A stretch of 64,000 bases of DNA from Galeruca laticollis (lineage: Eukaryota; Arthropoda; Insecta; Coleoptera; Chrysomelidae). The notes below the pieces were generated by a model. It saw nothing but the letters and a program-made list of their open reading frames with translations, had not been told where the DNA came from and searched no databases. Below, piece after piece: positions 24,140-33,756 of this stretch; within the stretch, counting starts at the first letter, position 1, and each line of letters starts with the position of its first letter. The position numbers were made by a program, and so were the translations under genes. The DNA is taken from positions 62,574,551 through 62,638,550 of the forward strand of contig OY998180.1 in assembly GCA_963921935.1 (NCBI GenBank), written 5' to 3'.

Positions 24140-25984
24140 AAAGGAAACGCGGCCCTCCGAGAAGAAGTTGAAATTTTTTACTGGTCCGATTCTACAATCG
24201 TATTACGCTGGCTTCAAACTTGTCCTCAACAGTTGAAAACATTTGTGTCACATCGTGTAGCTGACATACAAAGAATGACGCAAGTGAAGCAATGGCGACA
24301 TGTATCCACACACGATAACCCGGCTGATCTCGTATCTAGAGGAGTATTACCTGCAGATTTTCCCTCTGCGACATTGTGGCGAGATGGTCCATCATGGTTA
24401 GGCCAATCTATGTCGGCGTGGCCGAATCTCGATTTACCGAAAGAGGAAGAAACACCTGAACTACCTGAGCAACGCAAACGAGTATGCTTGATTACAGCTG
24501 CCCGACCCTTTGTGACATTAAACAGATTTTCTACTCTAGAAAGAATGACCCGTTCGTTGGCCTACTGTTTTCGTTTCGTAAGACGAACACCATCCACCAA
24601 ACCCTTAACAGTTGAGGAAGTGATCCAAGTAGAAACGAGAATAATCCGATGCGTGCAGAAGCAAACCTTTTCTAATGACATAAAGATTTTACTCTCAACA
24701 GACTATCATAAATCCATTGATTCTAGCTTGCTCAAGTTAAATCCTTTTCTGAACAAAGAAGGGATAATGAGGGTAGGCGGTGGCTTGTTATTGTCTAACT
24801 TACCATTCGACGCTAAACATCCGATTATATTACCTAAAAATAACCACGTGACCAATTTAATTATAGTATATTTTCATAAAAAGCATTTGCATGCTGGAGT
24901 TCAGCAAACTTTATACTCAAATCGTCGTAAATTTTGGATTATTGACGGACGTAGTCGAGTGTATAAAAATATTAAACAATGTTGTGCCTGCTTCAAGGCT
25001 AATCCTCCACCTACCATTACATTATGGGTAAATTGCCGAAAGCTCGTATCAATATCTCGAACCCATTTAATCAAGTTGGGATTGATTATTGTGGACCATT
25101 TCTCTTAAAGGAGAAGAAATACCGTAACCAAGCATCTGTAAAGGCTTACGTTGCTGTATTTGTTTGTCTAGCTTCAAAGGCTGTACACTTGGAAGTAGTT
25201 ACAGACCTCACTTCTGTAGGATTCTTGGCAGCATTTAGACGTTTCGTTTCCCGCCGCGGCTTATGTCACGACATTTACAGTGATAACGGCACGAATTTAG
25301 TTGGAGCTGATCGGATGATAAGGGAATTAATTGAAGACGTCCATACACGCGAAGCACAAGATCGAATTCAAGGATACTTGAGCGACAAGGGTATTCAGTG
25401 GCATTTTAGTCCTCCTCAAGCACCACACGTTGGGGGCTTATGGGAAGCGGCAGTGAAAAGCTTTAAGAAACATTTATACCGAGTTGCCGGACGTGATATG
25501 CTATTTACGTATGAGCAATTTAACACATTAATTGTCGAAATCGAAGCTATATTAAATTCCAGACCATTAACTAGTATTTCCTCCTCCTAGCCATTTTTTA
25601 ATAGGGGACTCACTGACCAACTTGCGAAGTCGTGATTATTCCACGACTCTTAGTAACCGTCTGTCACACTGGCAGCACATCCAGAAGGTAAAGCAGCATT
25701 TCTGGACGCGATGGAGTAAGGAGTACCTGAACGAATTGACGGTTCGCACCAAATGGGAAAAGGCCGGTCCTGAAATCCACGAAGGGGCTGTGACCTTACT
25801 ACGAGAAGACAACATTCCACCCTCACAATGGGCCCTGGGAAGAATCATGAAGTGCTATCCCGGTAGTGACGGTGTGGTACGTACTGTTTTAGTGAAAACC
25901 GCGAGATCTTCAGTTGTCCTAAATGTGAAGAAGGTAGCGTTACTTCCGATTCTACCGACTAATGCTAAAGATGAACATTCATAG
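24140..25984 (+). pseudogene. BEL/Pao retrotransposon pol, C-terminal half
   Basis: From the left the sequence reads RNase H (FYWSDSTIVLRWL, about 24176; DNPADLVSRG, about 24315), the zinc-binding integrase head (HLHAGVQQTL, then CCACFKAN, about 24985), the integrase core with its three acidic residues (VGIDYCGPF about 25075, IYSDNGTN about 25275, GGLWEAAVKSFKKH about 25434), and the C-terminal DUF5641 domain (HWQHIQKVKQHFW to 25984). Frameshifts near 25025 and 25590-25620 break the frame. Gag, protease and RT are absent: the element is truncated at its 5' end, where it meets Harbinger sequence. The copy is otherwise well preserved. Confidence 0.9.
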
Positions 25985-26022
25985 ACTTTATAATTGATCG
26001 TATTCTCTCAACGGGAGGAGTA

Positions 26023-27000
26023 TGTTCAAGATTGTAAAATCTTGAAATTTATTCGTTTATGATACCTTTAGAATATATGAGATGTTTGTATGTGTCCTTT
26101 TTTTATTGTATATATTTAAGGCGAAAATTCATTTTAGTTAATGGCTTTGTAGAAATATGTTGCAGAATTGATAGGATCTCTCTATTGTAGTAAATTCAAA
26201 GGAAATTTTAATTTTATTTCAAAAATACTTTGTAAATATCACGTTTTCCAACAATAATTGTAAATTCTTTTGTATGGGCATATGAATGACTCCTTTTTTG
26301 AAAGTCGACATTGTCCTATAGTTAAGAAGTGAGAAAAAAGCACGTTTCACCCTATTATATATTGTATTATAAAAACTCTAAATTTAGTGTCAATTCTGCA
26401 TGAATTTTATGGTAGAGGTTCGGAAGACATGAAAGACATTTTTGAATTACCTTTCTAAGTAAGAAGGTTACAATTGCTACTGTAGTATTCCATAGAAACT
26501 TAACTTACTATTGGCGGCACCCATAGTTGATTCTTGTCTGGGAACCCGACAAGTCAAGTGATGCTGGCCAATAGGAAATATTTATTTTCGGTTGGTCAAC
26601 CCAATCCACGTGTAAGCACGCCCCTCGCAGATTTCTACTTAACACGTCTCACAACGTGAAGAAATCAGTATTTTTTCACACTCATTGAATCGAGCGCAAT
26701 GTTCAGCATGGAAGTTAGTTTTTAACTCATCGAAACGAGCGCAAGGCTCAACAACAAAGTTAGTTTTTCACTCGTCAGTTCTACACTTCTAGACACGAGT
26801 TTTACATTCATCGACGCGAGTTTTACACACTCATCGAATCGAGCTCAACGCTCAATAACAAAGTTAGTTTAAAATTCATCAAATCGAAACATAAAGTGTC
26901 TTCCGATCTGAAACCACAGAAATTCAGCGTTCACAACTCAGTTTTGTAACATTTTGTAAATTTGTACATAATAAATTATTAATTCCGACATTAACTTTGT
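26023..27000 (+). repeat. BEL/Pao 3' LTR (right end approximate)
   Basis: Follows the pol stop after a purine-rich tract (ACGGGAGGAGTA, 26011-26022) that would prime plus-strand synthesis; the LTR then starts TGTTCAAG. A polyadenylation signal AATAAA lies near 26970. The 5' partner is missing, so the right boundary cannot be fixed. Contains the degenerate tandem repeat at 26680-26895. Confidence 0.6.
26680..26895. repeat. Degenerate tandem repeat within the LTR
   Basis: Three to four imperfect units of about 50-70 bp, each with an ACTCATCGAATCGAGC-like block, then CAACGCTCAA-like, then AAGTTAGTTT. It may be a U3 enhancer array of the retrotransposon. Confidence 0.6.
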
Positions 27001-27594
27001 CAAATTAAGATTATTTATTTAGTTGAATGTCCACGCCAGTTGACGAAGTTCAACTAGAAATATAATCAAAAACATTAACTTTGTAATGATCTTATTTTTT
27101 CTGTCATTTATTCTTTTGTTAATAAAATCACAAGTTTGGAAAAGTATTTTCAACAATCCTCTCTCAATGTTTTATATCCATTGCTGCTTCACAAATTAGT
27201 TCCTGTTACATATTCTAACCATTAGTAGTTTGGTAGTTGTCAAAAAATATTCAAGAATATTTTTTTTTATTATTTTATCACAAAGTGATCTTGCAGACTT
27301 CATAAAAACATTAAATATTTTGAAAAACACAAATTTTTTTATATGTAAAGGTCATGCGTTTTTCACGTGAAAACTATTGAGGAATACAAAATCAAATTAA
27401 AATAGCTTCAGTTGCCAGTGGCGTAAAAAATGGGAGGGGAGAAGTGACATATTCTTCCAAATGTACACCACTGGATCAAGAATTAAAACATGTTTTTCCA
27501 TCAAAATATACCCTTTCACATTTAAAATCAACCTGCCAAATGTCAGATCAATATATTTATCCGTTTTAAAGTTATAAAATTAAAACATTATATT
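27001..27594. other. Unassigned sequence
   Basis: AT-rich, with no gene or boundary recognised. The part nearest 27595 may belong to the dispersed repeat copy that follows. Confidence 0.4.
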
Positions 27595-27725
27595 TTTCAT
27601 AATTTTAACACCCTCTATTTCGAAAAGTAAATGGGTTGGACCCCACAATCCCTATATCATCTTGTCCAATTTTACGAGAGGTATCTACATGTCTACAGGC
27701 AAACGTTGTGTCATTTGAAAACACC
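27595..27725 (-). repeat. Dispersed repeat, copy 2 (part A)
   Basis: Reverse complement of the 22382-22520 sequence, including the stretch around GGACAAGATGATATAGGGAT. Its outer end abuts the (TA)n tract at 27728, as in copy 1. Confidence 0.75.
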
Positions 27726-27727
27726 CT

Positions 27728-27728
27728 G

Positions 27729-27771
<43 letters not shown>

Positions 27772-27772
27772 A

Positions 27773-27822
<50 letters not shown>
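27728..27822. repeat. (TA)n microsatellite
   Basis: Long run of TA interrupted by a few C. Lies 58 bp left of the Penelope-like palindrome. Confidence 0.95.
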
Positions 27823-27824
<2 letters not shown>

Positions 27825-27929
27825 AATCAGAAAATCAAAACAGATGATTATTCTGTGGTAATTATCGACCGTACTATTTATATAAGCAAAAGATGATGAT
27901 TGTCAGGTATGCGGTCAGTATAAGAAATA

Positions 27930-27987
27930 AAACTATATTCTCATGCTCAATATTTCGCTATTGTTCAATAGCATCATCAGGAGACAC
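27930..27987 (-). ncRNA. Hammerhead-like motif in Penelope-like tail, copy 1 (degraded)
   Basis: On the minus strand: CTGATGA (27980-27974), stem II GCTATT-GAAC-AATAGC, GAAA (27956-27953), then stem III ATATT / AATAT. Two bases present in copy 2 after stem III are missing here, which leaves stem I almost unpaired, so this copy is probably inactive. Confidence 0.55.
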
Positions 27988-28163
27988 TACAATAATTAAA
28001 ATATAAATAAAATGACAAAGATGGGAACACAAATACTTACAGATGTTAAGAGTCAGTAAGAGTTGATGTACACCACATTAAGGTACTAACTAGACTAATT
28101 GCTAATGATTAATTTGTAAAAATGGTTGTGGTGTGAATTGATAAAAATAAGAAACAATTTGAG

Positions 28164-29171
28164 TTAAAAACAAAACAATAAAATAAATAAATAATCTGAA
28201 ACGTATGAATAACTGGGGTGACAAAACAACAATATTAAAATGAATTTAACAGGTGACAATATATCACTGAGTTCATTGGTGTCAGATTTGAGATTGATAG
28301 CATCTTTTTGTTTGTTGATGTGATACATTTGAAAAAATAAACGATTCCTGTATTGGTCAACGTTCTGTAGAATCTCTGTATCGTCATAATTGAACGTATG
28401 GCCCGTCTTTATAAAATGATCCACCACTACACAGTTATTCTTGCCTATTCGACAATCACTTCTATGTTGGGTAATACGGTTTTTTAACCATTGAGAAGTT
28501 TGACCAACGTAGCATCCCTGACACTGCGAGCAATTTATTTTGTATATCACGTTGGTTTGTAATAATAAAGGTGTTTTATCTTTAACTTTCGAAAAAAGGA
28601 GAGAAATAGTTGTCAAATTGTATTTGGCAACTCTGAAATTGGTAAACTGTTTGAACAGTGGTAAAATCAATTGAGTTAAATTATTGATGTAAGGAAGTCT
28701 TTTGTACAGAGTAGCCTGTTGAGTGAAATTGTCAACCTGACCATCGTAGAAGTCAGTGTTATAAATTAATTTTTTTAAAATGTGTTTAGGATAACCGTTG
28801 TTAAGGAAAATATCAAATAACGATCTAAAGTTCTTATTAACAAATTTTTCATCACTGACGTGTAGAATTCTATTTTTCATTGTTAATACTAAGTTGTACT
28901 TCTGACTCTTAGGATGATCAGAGTAGAAATTTAAAAACCTTCCAGATGATGTTGGCTTTTGATACCAATCTAACAAGATAATGTTATTGTCGGATCTCAT
29001 TACTCTGGTGTCCAAGAATGGTAAGCTGGCCCCACTCTCCAATTCCATAGTGAATTGTAAATGATTATCAAATGAATTGAAAACATTAAGTGTAAAATCA
29101 GTCTTATCAAACGAAACAGCACAAATTATGTCATCGACATATTTATACAAAAAAGGTGATTTGAAGGGCAA
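28164..29171 (-). pseudogene. Penelope-like RT plus GIY-YIG endonuclease, 5'-truncated copy 1
   Basis: The translation begins inside the RT palm just before motif C (YKYVDDIIC, residues about 10-18), continues through the thumb and connecting region, and reaches a GIY-YIG endonuclease (GCYVGQTSQWLKNRITQHR, residues about 219-237), with the downstream histidine-rich region intact. Motifs A and B are missing because the copy is truncated. The C-terminal end differs from copy 2 by a small frameshift after LSDI. The protein family primes reverse transcription at nicks and relates to telomerase RT. Confidence 0.9.
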
Positions 29172-29185
29172 TTTAGGAGATACCC

Positions 29186-30562
29186 CTTCGCCCGATAGTT
29201 AGTTCCATCAATTCTACTACTTACAAGCTATCAAAATTTTTATCTGATATTCTACAAAATGCGTTTCAGGATCACACAAATTATAATATCAACGACACTT
29301 TCTCTTTTGTCAATGCTATCAGAGGCTGTAGATTACCAAAGGATTACATACTTATTTCTTTAGATGTGGTATCTTTATTTACCAACATCCCATTAGACTT
29401 AATTACCAATATTATTGATGAAAAATGGTTTCTGTTGGAACCCTTCACTACATTATCCAAGGATAGTTTTTTATCATTGGTTACATTTATTTTTGATAAC
29501 ACTTTTTTCAGTTTCAACAACGTATTTTATCGCCAAATTTTTGGCACACCGATGGGATCCCCCATCAGTCATGTTCTAGCCACTCTTGTCCTTGACGAGC
29601 TACTTGACAATGTAATCCCTAAATTGCCCTTCAAATTACCTTTTTTGTATAAATATGTCGATGACATAATTTGTGCTGTTCCGTTTGATAAGACTGAATT
29701 AACACTTAATGTTTTCAATTCATTTGATAATCATTTACAATTCACTATGGAATTGGAGAGTGGGGCCAGCTTACCATTCTTGGACACCAGAGTAATGAGA
29801 TCCGACAATAACATTATCTTGTTAGATTGGTATCAAAACCCAACATCATCTGGAAGGTTTTCAAATTTCTACTCTGATCATCCTAAGAGTCAGATGTACA
29901 ACTTAGTATTAACAATGAAAAATAGAATTCTACACGTCAGTGATGAAAAATTTGTTAATAAGAACTTAAGATCGTTATTTGATATTTTCGTTAACAACGG
30001 TTATCCTAAACACATTTTAAAAAAATTAATTTATAACACTGACTTCTACGATGGTCAGGTTGACAATTTCAATCAACAGGCTACTCTGTACAAAAGACTT
30101 CCTTACATCAATAATTTAACTCAATTGATTTTACCACTGTTCAAACAGTTCACCAATTTCAGAGTTGCCAAATACAATTTGACAACTATTTCTCTCCTTT
30201 TTTCGAAAGTTAAAGATAAAACACCTTTATTATTACAAACCAACGTGATTTACAAAATAAATTGCTCGCAGTGTCCGGGATGCTACGTTGGTCAAACTTC
30301 TCAATGGTTAAAAAACCGTATTACCCAACATAGAAGTGATTGTCGAGTAGGCAAGAATAACTGTGTAGTGGTGGATCATTTTATAAAGACTGGCCATACG
30401 TTCAATTATGACGATACAGAGATTCTACAGAAAGTTGACCAATACAGGAATCGTTTATTTTTTGAAATGTATCACATCAACAAACAAAAAGATGCTATCA
30501 ATCTCAAATCTGACACCAATAAACTCAGTGATATTTATTGTCACCTGTTAAATTCATTTTAA
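29186..30562 (+). pseudogene. Penelope-like RT plus GIY-YIG endonuclease, copy 2
   Basis: The open frame extends upstream to 29186 (LRPIVSSINS) without a start codon, showing 5' truncation. RT motif A is ISLDVVSLFTNIP (about 29355), motif B is GTPMGSPIS (about 29550), motif C is YKYVDDIIC (about 29649). The GIY-YIG nuclease reads GCYVGQTSQWLKNRITQHR (about 30281-30337). The frame is open from the truncation to the natural stop at 30560, so this is the best-preserved coding region of the element in the window, although it lacks the N-terminal domain and promoter. Confidence 0.92.
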
Positions 30563-30809
30563 TATTGTTGATTTGTCACCCCAGTTATTCATACGTTCCA
30601 GATTATTTATTTATTTTATTGTTTTGTTTTTAACTTAAATTGTTTCTTGTTTTTATCAATTCACACCACAACTATTTTTACAAATTAATCATTAGCAATT
30701 AGTCTAGTTAGTACCTTAATGTGGTGTACATCAACTCTTACTGACTCTTAGCATCTGTAAGTATTTGTGTTCCTATCTTTGTCATTTTATTTATATTTTA
30801 ATTATTGTA

Positions 30810-30868
30810 GTGTCTCCTGATGATGCTATTGAACAATAGCGAAATATGGAGCATGAGAATATAGAGTT
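30810..30868 (+). ncRNA. Hammerhead-like ribozyme in Penelope-like tail, copy 2
   Basis: Conserved order of a type I hammerhead: CTGATGA (30817-30823), a perfect 6-bp stem II GCTATT-GAAC-AATAGC, GAAA (30841-30844), stem III ATAT / ATAT, an ATA cleavage triplet, and a short stem I CTC / GAG. Hammerheads are known in the terminal regions of Penelope-like elements. Stem I is short, so activity is uncertain. Confidence 0.6.
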
Positions 30869-30914
30869 TTATTTCTTATACTGACCGCATACCTGACAAT
30901 CATCACCTTTTGCT

Positions 30915-30918
<4 letters not shown>

Positions 30919-30960
<42 letters not shown>

Positions 30961-30962
30961 TC

Positions 30963-31015
<53 letters not shown>

Positions 31016-31017
31016 AT

Positions 31018-31073
<56 letters not shown>
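30919..31073. repeat. (TA)n microsatellite
   Basis: About 150 bp of TA with few interruptions, directly adjoining the 3' end of the Penelope-like element. Confidence 0.95.
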
Positions 31074-31075
<2 letters not shown>

Positions 31076-31276
31076 TTCTGTGTCCTCTAAACGCTGCATG
31101 CCACTGTATTTTGAATAGTTTAAATAGCATTCCACCAAAATTCAGCCCTAAGTTCAAAACTTTTGGATCATTTTTTTTTCTGTATTCAATGGCAACAATT
31201 GCTCCACTGTCCCACCGAGATCAAGAAAGTCTTACAGTTTCTGAAAGCTACGCATCTCTACCATAAAATCTAATTT

Positions 31277-31380
31277 AAAAATTAGTATAGTTGTTATTTA
31301 ATATCATGTAAATAATTGTAATTATTTTTCTGTGCCAATGACCTGCGCTGTCGAGGCACGTTGAGCTAAAATAAAAATTA
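31277..31380 (-). repeat. Dispersed repeat, copy 3 (part B)
   Basis: Reverse complement of 22530-22620, including the block around GTGCCTCGACAGCGC and the ATTATTTACATGATATTAAAT-like end. Confidence 0.75.
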
Positions 31381-32329
31381 CTGGTTACCACACAAAACAT
31401 GTAGTATTCTAATTTGCTGGTAATTTCAACGTCGATTACTAAATACGAAAGAGTCGCTTTCAAATTATAGTTTTCCAACGATTTTAAGTTAAACATTGGA
31501 TACCAACTTACGTTAAACATGTCAGTATATGTATTACAGATTTGTGCGTTAACTGATAATTTAGCGTGATGTAGATAGGAGGATTTATGAAGAAAATAAT
31601 CTTGAAGTGTTATTTGCGGTTATGTAAAATCACGAATCAACGGAATATTTGGATATGTTTTCATAGTTTACTGCACAAGAGGGTTACGATAGTAATTTTC
31701 GAAACAATATTTATATGTCATAAGGACTACAAACCTCAATCTATCATCAGATACTAATTATAGGTGCACTAAGCATTTTGTATAACCTTTTTGTAGAAAA
31801 ATCTTGAAAAGTATTATATCACTTTCTTGATACCTAATTAATATACCTTATAACAAACTCTCTTTTGATGATAATTTTTCCTACTCTGATAGAGAATTCT
31901 TCAGGTGAGACCACTCAAGTGGCGGTATTCGGTTAATTACAAGGAAGGGCCCAATCTTTCGAAGTGTCAAACTGAAACAGGACTAATTAACAAGAAAGAT
32001 GCGTTGTCGGCTTACTATATCAAGAATTTGTTGACAGGATGCATAACACAAGATTAGAATGACATGCGATACAGTGTCGGATTTTCAGAAATATAGGAAA
32101 GTGGGGTAGCGAAGATATTGAAATTATTCCTGTACGGTTATATAAAAAAGGTGAAGTGGAAAAGTTGGATTTGTAATTAAACTTATCGGCACTGTACAAA
32201 GTATTGGTGTGATTCGTTAATCATTGATATAAAAGAAAAATAAAAAATACCGTGATCACGATTTATTAACACAATTTGCATAACAAAAAAAACCCACCTT
32301 AAATAACTGCGGAATTAATAACTTTCTAA
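31381..32329. other. Unassigned AT-rich stretch
   Basis: No coding signature, terminal repeat or RNA gene recognised. Confidence 0.4.
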
Positions 32330-33370
32330 AAAATTGGTGAAATACGTTGACCTTGATTTCAACGGAGACACATTTTACCATAATAGTTATATTCATAACG
32401 TCGCCCCTCTATTTAAATTATCGTATGTATTGTTCAAAATGATCTCCGATGACTTCCATACAATGGTAAAATCTATGTTCAAATGCTTTCTGTACATTTC
32501 TGAGCACATCTGGAGTCAATTAAGGGCACTCTTAAACGATTGAGTTGGGTTGGGTTGCAAGTAACTTCGATTTCAAATGACCCCAGAGAAATAAATCTAA
32601 AGAGTTTAAAACGGCCACTTCACAGGTCCTATACTTCCCATCCATCGACCAGTAAAGTGATTAATCAGAAATCGACGGACGGGTACAGCAAAATGTGTTG
32701 GTGTACAATCGTGTTGTAAAAAACAGTTCGTGTTCCAAAGGATCGTTGTCGTCTTCAAGAGTTTGGTTAATCATTGGATGAATATAATTTTCAACAGATG
32801 TAAGTATCTGTCGCCATCTAGGTAACCAGTAGCAAAGAACGGCCGGACAATGTGGTCCCCTAAAATACTAGCCCAAATATTTAATGTCTAACGTCTGTCG
32901 GTATGGCTTTCAACAAATAAATGGTGGGTAGGTGGATTGGTTTCACTACAATACCCGCAATTATGTCTCTTTACTTCACCATTTGAATAAAAGTATTGTA
33001 TAGCAGATTGGCATTACTCTGTATGAACTCTGTAAGAATTTCGCAGAATTCAAGCCGATGGTCGCCATCATCTATGTTTAATTCTTGTACCAATCGTATT
33101 TTATATTGGGGAAATTTGTGGGATTTGAAATTCGATAAACACTACTTCGCGGTACACCAGAAGCCTCAGCTACTTTCTCTGTATGAACTCTGTAAAAATC
33201 TCGCAGAATTGAATCCGATGGTCGTCTGCATCAATGGTTAATTCTTGTACCAATCGTATTTTATATGGATGAAATTCGATGAACACTACTTCGCGGTACA
33301 CCAGAAGCCTCAGCTACTTTCCTAATCGGCTGGATATTATCAGTAACTCCCAAATAACAAGGCCAGGGTG
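32330..33370 (-). pseudogene. Mariner-like DDE transposase fossil
   Basis: Heavily decayed minus-strand transposase of the Tc1/mariner superfamily. From right to left it reads an N-terminal piece (VAEASGVPRSSV, near 33310), the middle (LNIWASILGDHIVRPFF, about 32890-32840), the region before the last catalytic acid (INHFTGRWMGSIGPVKWP, about 32660-32610), where the block usually carrying it is mutated (IYFSG), and a C-terminal tail to about 32340. Stops and frame changes occur throughout. A 160-bp internal tandem duplication (33017-33321) repeats part of the N-terminal half. Confidence 0.65.
33017..33321. repeat. Direct tandem duplication inside the mariner-like fossil
   Basis: Unit 1 (33017-33176) and unit 2 (33177-33321) both run from CTCTGTATGAACTCTGTA to CACTACTTCGCGGTACACC and CTCAGCTACTTTC. 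The second lacks about 15 bp. The duplication occurred after the element was inserted, because both units carry the same transposase segment. Confidence 0.85.
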
Positions 33371-33756
33371 CTCTGAGGTCAGCAATCTGCTAGATCATCG
33401 AAAGAAGGCCACTTCGATGGACCAATACTGTAGAACGGCTAGTTGTTTAAGCGAAGCGGGTTTTTATTCATTGTTAATCAATAAATTTATTTAATTGCGT
33501 TTTACCAGGCATATATTTATACCTAATTTATACATAATGTGGTGGGAGCATTGAATTTGTGTTTTAAATATAGTCGGGCTTTTGAATTGTAAAATAACGG
33601 GAGAATAGTGACGGCATCATTGTATAATTTACGGTATTGGAACGTGGTTTTGTGTCGCCATTATATGTACCTGTTGCGGCGTGATTTTTAAAAGCAACTT
33701 TTCATATAATTGTTTTTAAATTTATGTTAAAATATATTCGAGCCTTTTTTGCAGAA
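33371..33756. other. Spacer before the P-like element
   Basis: Nothing recognisable. It may include the 5' end and promoter of the P/THAP element, whose terminal repeat could not be located. Confidence 0.35.

Larger units (their letters stand above)
27881..29177 (-). mobile_element. Penelope-like element, copy 1 (5'-truncated)
   Basis: A minus-strand copy running from within the RT palm (right) to the 3' end (left). It carries the CDS at 28164-29171 and a hammerhead-like tail at 27930-27987. It abuts copy 2 head to head at 29177/29178 with no spacer, and is nearly identical to 29618-30918 in reverse complement, giving arms of about 1.3 kb around a loop of about 440 bp. Confidence 0.9.
29178..30918 (+). 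mobile_element. Penelope-like element, copy 2 (5'-truncated, longer)
   Basis: Plus-strand copy starting in the RT fingers and running through the 3' untranslated region to a (TA)n tract at 30916. Head-to-head partner of copy 1. Inverted, truncated partner copies are a recognised habit of Penelope-like elements. The two copies differ by only a few substitutions per hundred residues, so the structure is fairly recent. Confidence 0.92.

Noticed and set aside
27636..27896. Long YIYIYI open frames over (TA)n tracts (here and near 30.9, 45.9 and 57.0 kb)
   Set aside because: Translation of a TA microsatellite in any frame gives alternating Tyr/Ile; not genes.
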